A stretch of DNA of 60,248 bases from NCBI GenBank assembly GCA_044359525.1, contig JBIKLY010000007.1, forward strand, positions 1 to 60,248. Direction: 5' to 3'. The stretch is from CAJBIL01 sp044359525 (GTDB lineage Bacteria > Pseudomonadota > Gammaproteobacteria > Burkholderiales > Rhodocyclaceae). Under the pieces are notes generated by a model. The model was not told the DNA's origin, ran no database searches, and saw nothing but the letters and a program-made list of their open reading frames with translations. The first letter of the stretch is position 1; the number at the start of each line of letters is the position of its first letter. Shown piece after piece: positions 34,439 to 43,068 of this stretch. The position numbers and the translations under genes are program-made.

Positions 34439-34682
34439 GTCCGGCGCCCAAATCAATCCTGCTGAAATCCGCACCCACAGCGGCCTGATCGGCGCATTCG
34501 GCAAACATCTGGTCAAACCGGGGCTGGCTTCCACCGAGCTTGGTCGGGCGCTCAATCAGGTCGAACGTATCCGCCTGCTTGCCGACTATACCGGCGAAGC
34601 GATTGACGCAGACAAGGCCGTCTGGGCGATCGATCAGGCCGATGCCTTCCTGAAAACTCTGGTGTTCGCCATTCGCGAATAG
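34435..34682 (+). pseudogene. Truncated HEPN toxin partner
   Basis: Sequence directly after the MNT gene encodes only the C-terminal half of an MNT-associated HEPN protein (NPAEIRTHSGLIGAFGKHLV, ELGRALNQVERIRLLADYTG, AVWAIDQADAFLKTL). The N-terminal half, which carries the RNase-type R-x4-6-H motif, is absent. The GTG that overlaps the MNT stop opens a different frame and stops after 17 codons. This looks like a deletion that removed the toxic half. Confidence 0.65.
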
Positions 34683-34920
34683 CGAATCGCCGCGAGAGCC
34701 GCGTAAACATTGGCTCGCTGGGCATCTGACAAGCAAGGCACCCGTATCTATTGGCCTGCAGGCCGATTGTTCATGACCGGCGTGGTAAAGGCCTTGGCCT
34801 GAACCGACTGACGCAGTTGCTCGGCGCGCTCGAAGCCGACATTGATTTTTGCATCGACTCCGGCCCCGATGGCTACCGCTGGCAGCGGATGACATTACAC
34901 CGAGCAGGGCATAAAATGGC

Positions 34921-34935
34921 AAAGTCTGACACTTT
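34921..34935. promoter_or_regulatory. Inverted repeat upstream of parD
   Basis: AAAGTCTGACACTTT (5-bp arms, 5-bp centre) lies 12 bp before the parD start. ParD antitoxins usually repress their own operon from such a site. Confidence 0.4.
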
Positions 34936-34947
34936 ATGGAGATCATC

Positions 34948-35220
34948 ATGTCGCTCAACGTATCGTTACCCGCCGAACTTGAAAATCGTGTGCGCGAATA
35001 CGTGGCATCAGGTTTATACGGTTCTGCCAGTGAAGTGATTCGCGAGGCTTTGCGCTTGTTCGAAGCCTACCAGACGATCCAGAAAGCCAGTTTGACCTCT
35101 CTGCAAGCTGATATCGCGCAGGGCATCGCCGACGTACAGTCGGGCAGGGTCGGCGCTGTCGACATGAGTGCGATCAAAGCAAAAGGCCGGGCAGCGATTA
35201 AAGCCAAGGCAGCGGCCTGA
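34948..35220 (+). CDS. parD: Antitoxin ParD
   Basis: A 90-residue ribbon-helix-helix antitoxin with the typical start MSLNVSLPAELENRVREYVASGLYGSASEVIREALRL. It should bind DNA as a dimer and neutralise ParE through its C-terminal part. The ATG is chosen over one 12 bp upstream because a GGAG site precedes it at the right distance. It shares one base with parE (TGATG). Confidence 0.88.
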   Translation: MSLNVSLPAELENRVREYVASGLYGSASEVIREALRLFEAYQTIQKASLTSLQADIAQGIADVQSGRVGAVDMSAIKAKGRAAIKAKAAA

Positions 35221-35513
35221 TGGCGCGCGTGCTCTATGCCCGGAGTGCGCAAACCGACCTGCTTGAAGCCTGGCTGTTCATCGCCGAAGAAAACACCACG
35301 GCTGCCGACCGTGTTCTGGACGCCATTGAGCACGGATCCGAGGTTCTTTCGTTGCAGCCGCTGATGGGGCGAGCCAGACCCGAGCTTGCCGAAGGCGTGC
35401 GCAGTTGGCCAACATCGACGCCCTACATCCTGTTCTACCTTGCCGACGATCAGGGCATTACCGTGCTGCGCGTTCTGCACCACGCACGCGACGTTCAACG
35501 CGCAGCGTTCTGA
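35220..35513 (+). CDS. parE: Toxin ParE (RelE/ParE superfamily)
   Basis: A 97-residue toxin of the ParE branch. The N-terminal RSAQTDLLEAWLFIAEEN and C-terminal YILFYLADDQGITVLRVLHHARD are diagnostic. ParE toxins poison DNA gyrase. With ParD it appears to be the only intact toxin-antitoxin module in this otherwise decayed island. Confidence 0.88.
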   Translation: MARVLYARSAQTDLLEAWLFIAEENTTAADRVLDAIEHGSEVLSLQPLMGRARPELAEGVRSWPTSTPYILFYLADDQGITVLRVLHHARDVQRAAF

Positions 35514-35552
35514 GACGAGGCACGAGGGGTCACAAGCAGAAATGCCGACGTT

Positions 35553-35690
35553 TCGCCCTGTGGCCAACGGAAATTCGCTCACCGCTACGCCACGAGCCGC
35601 ATGGATATTGGCCTGCGCCATATCGCACACCTGCCAGCCGGCGGCGGCGAGCAAGCGGTCGATTTCCTGTCGTGCCTTGAACTCGGGAGT
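35553..35690 (-). pseudogene. hsdR 5' stub (type I restriction subunit)
   Basis: Forty-six codons reading MTPEFKARQEIDRLLAAAGW, then QVCDMAQANIHAARGVAVSE and FPLATG, which match the conserved N-terminus of type I restriction endonuclease HsdR. The similarity stops abruptly after FPLATG. No helicase or nuclease motifs are present in the window. Together with the hsdM stub it marks a deleted type I system. Confidence 0.72.
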
Positions 35691-35832
35691 CATTTTTATG
35701 CTTTGTGAGAGGGCCGGCGGCAGTCTAACATGGCGGCACGCCGCCAAGAACGACACGCCAGCGCCCGGATTGAAGGCCGCAAACACCGCCCGCCAGCGCC
35801 CGCCCCTTGCTGCGTTGCGGTAAAATGGCGGG

Positions 35833-36903
35833 ATGCTCTATCCCCTGATCCGCAAATTCTTCTTCGCGCTCGACGCTGAAACCGCACACGGTATCGGCAT
35901 GTCGGGCGTCGGCTTTCTCAATACCGCTGGCGTTGCCTGCCTGGTCGCCAAGGCTGTGCCCCCCGATCCGGTCGAAGTCATGGGGCTGAAATTCCCCAAT
36001 CCGGTTGGTCTTGCCGCCGGTCTCGACAAAAACGGCGATCACATCGATGCGCTGGCGTCGCTTGGTTTCGGCTTTCTCGAAATCGGCACCATCACGCCGC
36101 GTCCGCAGCCCGGCAACCCGCGCCCGCGCTTGTTCCGCATCCCGGAAAAGCAGGCGATCATCAACCGCATGGGGTTTAACAACGAGGGCGTTGAAAAACT
36201 GCTGGCCAATGTCGCTGCGGCGCAATTTCCGAAACGCGGCGGTATCCTCGGCATCAATATCGGCAAGAACTTTGACACGCCGATCGAAAATGCGGCCGAC
36301 GACTATCTGCTCTGCCTCGACCGTGTCTATGACGCGGCGAGCTACGTCACAGTCAATATCTCCAGCCCGAACACCAAGAACCTGCGCGAACTGCAAAAAG
36401 ATGACGCACTCGACGCCCTGCTCGGCAGCCTGAAAGCCGCACAAGCACGGCTAGCCGACCAGCACGGAAAATACGTGCCGCTCGCCCTGAAAATTGCGCC
36501 CGATCTCGAAGATACACAGATTCAGGCGATTGCCGACTTGCTGCGCCAGCACCGCATGGACGGTGTAATCGCCACCAACACCACCCTGTCGCGCGCCGGC
36601 GTCGAGGGTTTGCCCAACGCAGGAGAAACCGGCGGCCTGTCGGGCGCGCCGGTTTTTGATATTTCAACGGCCGTGACAAAAAAACTGGCGACCGCACTGG
36701 CTGGCGAACTGCCGATCATCGGCGTTGGCGGCATCATGAGCGGCGCCGACGCAGCGGCCAAGATCGAGGCTGGTGCGAGTCTGGTGCAGTTCTACTCAGG
36801 ATTCATCTACCGCGGGCCGGAGCTCGTCGGCGAAGCGGCTGACGCCATATCCAGTTTGCGCGCCAAGCAAAACCACCACCGTCCGGGCAATAGCACCCAC
36901 TGA
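35833..36903 (+). CDS. pyrD: Dihydroorotate dehydrogenase (quinone), class 2
   Basis: FMN enzyme that oxidises dihydroorotate to orotate in pyrimidine synthesis, bound to the inner membrane and reducing quinone. The 356-residue product has an N-terminal membrane-associating helix (LIRKFFFALDAETAHGIGM), which marks class 2. It also has LAAGLDKNG, the catalytic Ser in VNISSPNTKNLR and the FMN-phosphate site IIGVGGIMSGADA. It precedes the rnf operon by 78 bp. Confidence 0.96.
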   Translation: MLYPLIRKFFFALDAETAHGIGMSGVGFLNTAGVACLVAKAVPPDPVEVMGLKFPNPVGLAAGLDKNGDHIDALASLGFGFLEIGTITPRPQPGNPRPRLFRIPEKQAIINRMGFNNEGVEKLLANVAAAQFPKRGGILGINIGKNFDTPIENAADDYLLCLDRVYDAASYVTVNISSPNTKNLRELQKDDALDALLGSLKAAQARLADQHGKYVPLALKIAPDLEDTQIQAIADLLRQHRMDGVIATNTTLSRAGVEGLPNAGETGGLSGAPVFDISTAVTKKLATALAGELPIIGVGGIMSGADAAAKIEAGASLVQFYSGFIYRGPELVGEAADAISSLRAKQNHHRPGNSTH

Positions 36904-36981
36904 TAACGTGGTTGAAGCCCGCGCTGCGACGCGGGATAATCACAGCACTTTGAAATCAAGCCATCCCAAGCCTACCTGACA

Positions 36982-37566
36982 ATGACCCATTACCTGTTCA
37001 TCATCATCGGCGCGGTGCTCGTCAACAACGTCGTGCTGGTGAAGATTCTGGGGCTCTGCCCGTTTATGGGCGTTTCCAAAAAACTGGAAACAGCTTTCGG
37101 CATGGGGGCAGCAACCACCTTCGTGCTTACCGTCGCCACCGGTGCCAGCTACATCATCGACCACTATCTGTTGATACCCTTCGGCCTTGAATATCTTCGC
37201 ACGCTGTCGTTCATCGTTACTATCGCCGCGATTGTCCAGCTCACCGAGATGGTCATCCAGAAAACCAGCCCTGTTCTGCACCAGGTGCTCGGTATCTATC
37301 TGCCGCTGATCACCACCAATTGCGCGGTGTTGGGCGTGCCGCTGCTGAACATTTCCAACAAGTACAATTTTGTCGAATCACTGCTTTTCGGTGCCGGCAG
37401 CGCCGTCGGCTTCTCGCTCGTGCTGGTTCTGTTTGCCGGCATCCGTGAGCGCGTCGAGGGTGCCGATGTACCGCTCTATTTCAAGGGCACCGCCATCGCG
37501 ATGGTCACTGCCGGCCTGATGAGTCTGGCTTTCATGGGCTTTGCCGGTCTGGACAAATACCAGTGA
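36982..37566 (+). CDS. rnfA: Rnf complex subunit RnfA
   Basis: Integral-membrane subunit (194 residues, six helices) of the ion-translocating ferredoxin:NAD+ oxidoreductase. The motif VKILGLCPFMGVSKKLETAFGM near the N-terminus contains the conserved Cys, and TNCAVLGVPLLN contains the second. These are thought to coordinate an Fe-S centre with RnfE. It overlaps rnfB by 4 bp (GTGA) and is the first gene of an ABCDGE operon. Confidence 0.96.
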   Translation: MTHYLFIIIGAVLVNNVVLVKILGLCPFMGVSKKLETAFGMGAATTFVLTVATGASYIIDHYLLIPFGLEYLRTLSFIVTIAAIVQLTEMVIQKTSPVLHQVLGIYLPLITTNCAVLGVPLLNISNKYNFVESLLFGAGSAVGFSLVLVLFAGIRERVEGADVPLYFKGTAIAMVTAGLMSLAFMGFAGLDKYQ

Positions 37567-38105
37567 TCACCGCCATCGCCATCATGGCACTCGGCGCCAT
37601 CGTGCTGGGCGCCGCACTGGGCTACGCCTCGGTCAAGTTCAAGGTCGAAGGCAACCCGCTGGTCGAAAAGATCGAAGCTATCCTGCCGCAGACGCAATGC
37701 GGCCAGTGCGGCTTCCCCGGCTGCAAGCCTTATGCCGAAGCAATCGCCGAAGGCGAAGTGGACATCAACCTGTGCCCGCCCGGCGGCATGGAGGGTGTAC
37801 GCAAACTCGCCGATCTGCTCGGCCGCGAACCAACACCGCTCGACGCCGAAGAAAAGCCGAAACAGCTCGCCATCATCGACGAAGAAACCTGCATCGGCTG
37901 TACCCTTTGCATTCAGGCCTGCCCGGTCGATGCCATCGCTGGCGCCGCCAAGCAAATGCACACCATCATCGCCTCGCTGTGCACCGGCTGCGAACTGTGC
38001 GTCAAACCATGCCCGGTCGAATGCATCACCATGGAAACGATCACCGAAAACATCGAAAACTGGAAGTGGAAATATCCGGTCTTCGAAATCAAGAGAGCTG
38101 CCTGA
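37563..38105 (+). CDS. rnfB: Rnf complex Fe-S subunit RnfB
   Basis: A 180-residue subunit with an N-terminal membrane anchor, a four-Cys motif CGQCGFPGCKPYAEAIA, and two [4Fe-4S] ferredoxin motifs (CIGCTLCIQACP and CTGCELCVKPCP). It passes electrons from ferredoxin into the complex. It starts at a GTG overlapping the rnfA stop. Its downstream neighbour rnfC is separated by 170 bp occupied by a hairpin repeat. Confidence 0.96.
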   Translation: MITAIAIMALGAIVLGAALGYASVKFKVEGNPLVEKIEAILPQTQCGQCGFPGCKPYAEAIAEGEVDINLCPPGGMEGVRKLADLLGREPTPLDAEEKPKQLAIIDEETCIGCTLCIQACPVDAIAGAAKQMHTIIASLCTGCELCVKPCPVECITMETITENIENWKWKYPVFEIKRAA

Positions 38106-38108
38106 GAA

Positions 38109-38253
38109 GCTGTGAAAAAATCAACAACCTACCGCAGAGGCGCAGAGGCGCAGAGTAGACGCAGAGAAAACCAACCATTTCCAAAGGTTTTCTCTGCGAA
38201 ACCTCTGCGCCTCTGCGCCTCTGCGGTAGGGGTTAATGTTTTTTTTCGCAGTG
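38109..38253. repeat. Hairpin repeat element, CGCAGAG type, inside the rnf operon
   Basis: Inverted arms of about 40 bp made of CGCAGAGG units (38129-38168 and 38189-38230) flanked by outer inverted ends GCTGTGAAAAAA and TTTTTTTTCGCAG. The outer ends and the ACCCCTACC inner border are shared with the element at 43.1 kb. It fills the rnfB-rnfC gap and would form a strong RNA hairpin in the transcript. Confidence 0.85.
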
Positions 38254-38275
38254 CCTGAGCCCCCGGAATCAGACG

Positions 38276-39988
38276 ATGCTTCAGCAACTCTTCAAATTCA
38301 AAGGCGGCGTCAAGCCGCAGACCAACAAAACGCCCTCGCTGCACGAGCCGATTGGTCAGGCGCCCTTGCCTGCACGCCTGATCGTCCCTTTGCACCAGAG
38401 TATCGGCGGCACGCCGAACCCGCTCGTCGAAGCGGGTGAGCATGTCCTGAAGGGCCAGCTGATTGGCGGTGCCGATGGCTGGATTTCATCCGCTGTGCAT
38501 GCACCGACTTCAGGCACCGTCCTCGCTGTTGAGGAGCACATTGCTGCCCACCCCTCGGGCTTGCCAACGCTCTCGGTCATCATTGAACCCGATTGCCGTG
38601 ACGAGTGGATCGAACGCAGCCCGCTCGACTACCGCACGCTGGCCCCCGAGCGCGTCCGTGAAATACTGCGTGACGCCGGTGTCGTCGGCCTCGGCGGTGC
38701 CGTCTTCCCCAGCCACGCCAAGCTCACCGCGTCAAAAACAGTGCCGATGGATGAGCTGGTGATCAATGGTGCCGAGTGCGAGCCTTTCATCACCTGCGAC
38801 GACCTGCTGATGCGCGAACGCGCCGAGGACGTAATCCGCGGCGTCGCCATTTTCCGCGATCTACTGGCGCCGAAACGTGTGCTCATCGGCATCGAAGACA
38901 ACAAGCCCGAAGCCGTTGCCGCCCTGCAAAAAGCCGTACTGGCACTCGGCGAAAATTTCGAAGTCATCGCCGTGCCGACACGCTACCCGGCGGGCGGCGC
39001 GAAACAGCTCATTCGCGTGCTGACCGGTAAGGAAGTGCCGGCCGCCAAACGCTCGACCGATCTCGGCGTGCAGTGCTTCAACGTCGCCACCGCCTACAGC
39101 GCCTATCGTGCCATCGCCCACGGCGAGCCGGTGATTTCGCGCATCGTCACGCTAACCGGCAATGTCGAACAGCCGCGCAACTGGGAAGTACTGATCGGCA
39201 CGCCGCTTGGCGAATTCATCAAGCTCGGCAAGCCAAAAGACGACACCAACGGCTACCTGATGGGCGGCCCGATGATGGGCTTTGAGATGCCCGGCCTCGA
39301 TGCGCCGCTGGTCAAGGCGACCAACTGCATCATTGCCAAATCGGATGCCCTGTTTCCGCCGCCGGCACCCGAGATGCCGTGCATCCGCTGCGGCGCCTGC
39401 GCCGAAGCCTGCCCGCACGAACTACAACCCTTCGAAATGTACTGGTTTTCACGCGCCAAGAATTTCGGCAAGACACAGGAATACAACATCTTCGACTGCA
39501 TCGAATGCGGCTGCTGCAGCTATGTCTGCCCCTCGCACATCCCGCTGGTGCAGTACTTCCGTTTCGCCAAGAGTGAGATCTGGGCGAGGGAGCGTGACAA
39601 GAAGGCGTCGGACCTGGCCAAGGCGCGCTTCGAATTCCGCAACCTGCGCGACGAACGCGAAAAGGCCGAAAAAGCCGAGCGCCTCGCCAAGGCCGCTGCC
39701 GCCAAAGCAACCGAGAAGAAGGCTGCGCCTGCAACGGGCAACGACGCACCGGTTGCCGCTCCAGATACACCGGTCGATGCCGATGCTGCCAAGAAAGCGA
39801 CGATTGCCGCCGCCATCGAACGCGCCCGCGTCCAGCGCGAAACCGCCGAACCGAAAAACACCGACGGCCTGACCATCGCCCAAAGAAAAGAAATCGCCGA
39901 GATCGAAGCGCGCCGTGCACCACTGCAAGAACCAAACACTTCCAACACAGAGATCACTGAGACACAGAGGACACAGAGGAATGACTGA
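38276..39988 (+). CDS. rnfC: Rnf complex subunit RnfC with repeat-derived tail
   Basis: A 570-residue NADH- and flavin-binding peripheral subunit. The N-terminal MLQQLFKFKGGVKPQTNK is typical. The two ferredoxin motifs CIRCGACAEACP and CIECGCCSYVCP follow the NADH/FMN domain. After about residue 440 comes the usual charged Ala/Lys/Glu-rich coil of proteobacterial RnfC. The last dozen residues (NTEITETQRTQRND) are encoded by a hairpin repeat and are not RnfC sequence. Confidence 0.95.
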   Translation: MLQQLFKFKGGVKPQTNKTPSLHEPIGQAPLPARLIVPLHQSIGGTPNPLVEAGEHVLKGQLIGGADGWISSAVHAPTSGTVLAVEEHIAAHPSGLPTLSVIIEPDCRDEWIERSPLDYRTLAPERVREILRDAGVVGLGGAVFPSHAKLTASKTVPMDELVINGAECEPFITCDDLLMRERAEDVIRGVAIFRDLLAPKRVLIGIEDNKPEAVAALQKAVLALGENFEVIAVPTRYPAGGAKQLIRVLTGKEVPAAKRSTDLGVQCFNVATAYSAYRAIAHGEPVISRIVTLTGNVEQPRNWEVLIGTPLGEFIKLGKPKDDTNGYLMGGPMMGFEMPGLDAPLVKATNCIIAKSDALFPPPAPEMPCIRCGACAEACPHELQPFEMYWFSRAKNFGKTQEYNIFDCIECGCCSYVCPSHIPLVQYFRFAKSEIWARERDKKASDLAKARFEFRNLRDEREKAEKAERLAKAAAAKATEKKAAPATGNDAPVAAPDTPVDADAAKKATIAAAIERARVQRETAEPKNTDGLTIAQRKEIAEIEARRAPLQEPNTSNTEITETQRTQRND

Positions 39989-40037
39989 TCATTGCTTTTT
40001 TCTCCGTGTTCTCTGTGCCTCTGTGTCCTCTGTGATG
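39945..40037. repeat. Hairpin repeat element, CACAGAG type, between rnfC and rnfD
   Basis: Arms of about 36 bp of CACAGAG-type units (left 39945-39980, right about 40001-40036) with a 20-bp loop. The left arm is translated as the end of RnfC, and the stop codon of rnfC lies in the loop. It occupies nearly all of the 68-bp rnfC-rnfD gap. Confidence 0.85.
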
Positions 40038-40056
40038 AAAGAGGTTTACTGACCCT

Positions 40057-41076
40057 ATGGACTTCACCACCCCACCCTATCTGGTCAAAAAAACCAGTGT
40101 CCAGAGCGTCATGCTGCAGGTGCTGGCTGCGCTGCTGCCGGGCATCGCAGCCTACGTCTGGATTTTCGGGCCGATCATCCTCGTGCAGATCGCCCTCGCC
40201 ACGGTAACCGCGCTGGCTGGCGAAGCGTTCATCCTCAAGCTGCGCAACAAACCGCTCGGCCTGTTCCTGAGCGATGGCAGCGCCATCGTCACGGCATGGC
40301 TGATCGCCCTCGCCTTCCCGCCACTGGCGCCCTGGTGGCTGATCATCGTTGCCGTGCTGGTGGCCATCATCATCGCCAAGCACTTGTACGGCGGACTCGG
40401 CCAGAACCCGTTCAACCCGGCGATGATCGCCTTCGCGGTATGCATTGTCTCGTTCCCCTCGCTGATGTCGCAGTGGCCGCCGGTTGATCTGAAAGCCACG
40501 CTGGGCGACCAGTTGGCCCTTATCTTCGGTCTCATTCCACGCGTCGATGCGATGAGTGGCGCGACGCCGCTCGACGCGCTGAAGACGGCGTTAAAAATGA
40601 GCGAAGGCGCAAGCACCGTCGCGAGCATTCTGGCCGACGCCAGCACCTTCGGGCGCTTTGCCGGTAAAGGCTGGGAATGGATCATGGCCGGCTATCTGCT
40701 CGGCGGGCTGTGGCTGTGGCAACGCAAGATCATCAGCTGGCACGCGCCGGCCGGTTTCATTGCCGGCATCGCGCTGCTCGCCGGTGTGCTCTGGCTATGG
40801 CAACCAACCGCCTTTGCCGACCCGCTGTTCCACCTCTTCTCGGGTGGCGCCATGCTCGGCGCCTTCTTCATCGTTACCGACCCGGTATCGGGCTGCACGA
40901 CGCCCAGAGGAAAACTGATCTTCGGCTTTTCTGCCGGTGTGCTGGCCTACCTGATTCGCGTCTTTGGCGGCTACCCCGATGGTGTTGCCTTTGCCGTGCT
41001 GCTGCTCAACATCTGCGTTCCCTTGATCGACATGTACACGCAGCCGCCCATTTTCGGCAGCAAGGGCAAACAATGA
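40057..41076 (+). CDS. rnfD: Rnf complex subunit RnfD
   Basis: A 339-residue membrane subunit with about nine to ten helices and covalent FMN. The flavin-attachment Thr lies in MSGATPLDALKTAL. NPFNPAMIAFAVCIVSFP and TDPVSGCTTPRGKL are family signatures. It overlaps rnfG by 4 bp (ATGA). Confidence 0.96.
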   Translation: MDFTTPPYLVKKTSVQSVMLQVLAALLPGIAAYVWIFGPIILVQIALATVTALAGEAFILKLRNKPLGLFLSDGSAIVTAWLIALAFPPLAPWWLIIVAVLVAIIIAKHLYGGLGQNPFNPAMIAFAVCIVSFPSLMSQWPPVDLKATLGDQLALIFGLIPRVDAMSGATPLDALKTALKMSEGASTVASILADASTFGRFAGKGWEWIMAGYLLGGLWLWQRKIISWHAPAGFIAGIALLAGVLWLWQPTAFADPLFHLFSGGAMLGAFFIVTDPVSGCTTPRGKLIFGFSAGVLAYLIRVFGGYPDGVAFAVLLLNICVPLIDMYTQPPIFGSKGKQ

Positions 41077-41729
41077 CCAATCCATCAAAGGCTCCGACCG
41101 CCATAAAAATGGCGATACGCACCGCCGTCATTCTTTTCATCTTCGTCATCGTCTTTACGGCCTTTCTCTCGGGCGCCTACCTCTGGACGAAACCAGCGCT
41201 TGAAGCCTCGGCCGCCGAAGAGAAGATGAAACTGATCAGCGAAGTGCTGCCGCGCAGCGCTTACGACAACGACCTGCTCAAGGACACACTGGAAATCGCC
41301 CCCAGCAGCACGCTCGGTCTCGATGAAGCATCCACCGTCTACCGCGCGCGCAAGGGCGGGCAGGCCAGCGCCGTCGTACTCGAAGCTGTCGCGCCGGACG
41401 GCTATTCGGGCAAGATCCGCCTGCTCGTCGCAATCAACCTCGACGGCACGCTGGCCGGTGTGCGCGTCACGCAGCACAAGGAAACACCGGGCCTCGGCGA
41501 CTACATCGAACCGAAGAAAGACAAGAACAAGGCGCGGCCGTGGATCACCCAGTTCAACGGTCTTTCGCTGACCACCGTCGGCGACCGCGAATGGAAGGTG
41601 AAGAAGGATGGCGGCCGCTTTGATTCCGTAGCCGGCGCCACCGTCACGCCACGCGCCATCATCAAGGCCGTACACAAGGTGACGCAATACGTCGCCGAAA
41701 ACCGCGAACAACTCTACGCAACAAAATAA
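41073..41729 (+). CDS. rnfG: Rnf complex subunit RnfG
   Basis: A 218-residue subunit with one N-terminal membrane helix (AVILFIFVIVFTAFLSGAYL) and a periplasmic FMN-binding domain. The covalent flavin is expected on the last Thr of AGATVT (about residue 192). HKETPGLGDYIEPKK is a conserved feature. The ATG overlapping the rnfD stop is chosen; upstream in-frame sequence overlaps rnfD and is not RnfG-like. Confidence 0.95.
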   Translation: MTNPSKAPTAIKMAIRTAVILFIFVIVFTAFLSGAYLWTKPALEASAAEEKMKLISEVLPRSAYDNDLLKDTLEIAPSSTLGLDEASTVYRARKGGQASAVVLEAVAPDGYSGKIRLLVAINLDGTLAGVRVTQHKETPGLGDYIEPKKDKNKARPWITQFNGLSLTTVGDREWKVKKDGGRFDSVAGATVTPRAIIKAVHKVTQYVAENREQLYATK

Positions 41730-41741
41730 GGTGAGACACCC

Positions 41742-42422
41742 ATGATCACCCGTCAGGAATTGAGCCAGATCGCCGCCAACGGCATCTGGAAACAGAACAG
41801 CAGCATCATCCAGATTCTCGGCCTATGCCCGCTGCTGGCGGTAACGACCAATCTGGTCAATGGCGTCATGCTCTCTCTGGCAACGATCATCGTCATGGCC
41901 ATCGCCGGCCTTGCTGTGGCCAGCCTGCGCAATTTCATCCCGCACGAAATCCGCATTCCGGTATTCATTCTGGTGGTGGCCGCACTGGTGACCGTTGTCG
42001 ATCTGCTGTTCAACGCCAATCTGCATGAGCTGTATCTGGTGCTCGGCATTTTCATCCCGCTGATCGTCACCAACTGCATTGTGCTGGCGCGCGTCGAAGC
42101 CTTTGCCAACAAGAATCCACCGCTGCAGTCGATGTTCGACGGCATTTTCATGGGTATCGGCATGTTGTGGACGCTGGCGCTGCTCGGCGGGCTGCGTGAG
42201 CTGATCGGCGCCGGCACGCTGTTCTCGGGAATCGACATGGTCTTTCCCGGTCTGCAACCGCTGCAACTGTTGCCAGCCGATTACCCGGGCTTCCTGCTCG
42301 CCATCCTGCCGCCCGGTGCTTTCATCCTGCTGGGCTGCTTGATCGCCTGGAAAAACTGGCTTGATGCGCGCGCGGCAGCCCGTCAGCAAGCTCGCGCACC
42401 GGCGCCAGTGATTGCCGGATGA
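41742..42422 (+). CDS. rnfE: Rnf complex subunit RnfE
   Basis: A 226-residue membrane subunit, the paralogue of RnfA. IQILGLCPLLAVTTNLVNG and VTNCIVLARVEAFA carry the paired conserved cysteines. Six helices are evident. It follows rnfG after 12 bp and overlaps nth by 4 bp, completing the ABCDGE order. Confidence 0.96.
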   Translation: MITRQELSQIAANGIWKQNSSIIQILGLCPLLAVTTNLVNGVMLSLATIIVMAIAGLAVASLRNFIPHEIRIPVFILVVAALVTVVDLLFNANLHELYLVLGIFIPLIVTNCIVLARVEAFANKNPPLQSMFDGIFMGIGMLWTLALLGGLRELIGAGTLFSGIDMVFPGLQPLQLLPADYPGFLLAILPPGAFILLGCLIAWKNWLDARAAARQQARAPAPVIAG

Positions 42423-43066
42423 ACGCCGCACAGCGCGCCGAACTCTTCTCGCGCCTGCGCGCCGCCAACCCCGCACCCACCACCGAGCTGGAATACGCAA
42501 GCACCTTCCAGCTGCTGGTTGCCGTCATTCTCTCAGCCCAAGCCACCGACAAGAGCGTCAATCTCGCCACCCGCAAACTCTTCGCCGACGCACCGACGCC
42601 GCAAACCATGCTGGCGCTCGGTGAGCCTGGGCTGGCCGGATACATCAACCGTATCGGCCTCTATCCGACCAAGACAAAAAATGTCATCGCCACCTGTCGA
42701 CAATTGATCAACCTGCACCACGGCGCAGTACCGCAAGACCGGACGGCGCTGGAAGCTTTACCGGGGGTCGGCCGCAAAACGGCTAACGTGGTTCTCAACA
42801 CAGCATTCGGCGAACCCACCATTGCTGTCGATACGCATATCTTCCGCGTCGCCAACCGGACGAAACTTGCGCCGGGCAAGACGCCACTCGCGGTTGAACT
42901 CAAGCTGCTAAAATCAGTGCCGGACGAATACAAGCACGACGCGCATCACTGGCTGATCCTGCATGGACGCTACGTTTGCAAAGCACGCAAACCGGAATGC
43001 TGGCGCTGCCCGATTGCCGATCTTTGCGCCTACAAAGACAAGACCCAACTTTACGAAGACGCTTGA
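42419..43066 (+). CDS. nth: Endonuclease III
   Basis: DNA glycosylase/AP lyase removing oxidised pyrimidines. The 215-residue product has the helix-hairpin-helix LPGVGRKTANVVL with the catalytic Lys, the catalytic Asp in AVDTHIFRVANR, and the C-terminal [4Fe-4S] cluster loop CKARKPECWRCPIADLC. It is cotranscribed with rnf, as in many Gammaproteobacteria and Betaproteobacteria. Confidence 0.97.
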   Translation: MNAAQRAELFSRLRAANPAPTTELEYASTFQLLVAVILSAQATDKSVNLATRKLFADAPTPQTMLALGEPGLAGYINRIGLYPTKTKNVIATCRQLINLHHGAVPQDRTALEALPGVGRKTANVVLNTAFGEPTIAVDTHIFRVANRTKLAPGKTPLAVELKLLKSVPDEYKHDAHHWLILHGRYVCKARKPECWRCPIADLCAYKDKTQLYEDA

Positions 43067-43068
43067 AA

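Noticed and set aside
34751..35038. Open frame between the HEPN relic and parD (LGLNRLTQLLGALEADI)
   Set aside because: A weak resemblance to an HTH antitoxin is possible, but the frame runs into parD, no ribosome site is seen and no full domain is present. The 34683-34947 stretch holds nothing else I can recognise.
38236..38439. Small frame beginning MFFFAVPEPPESDD just before rnfC
   Set aside because: It overlaps rnfC in another frame and begins in repeat-derived sequence.
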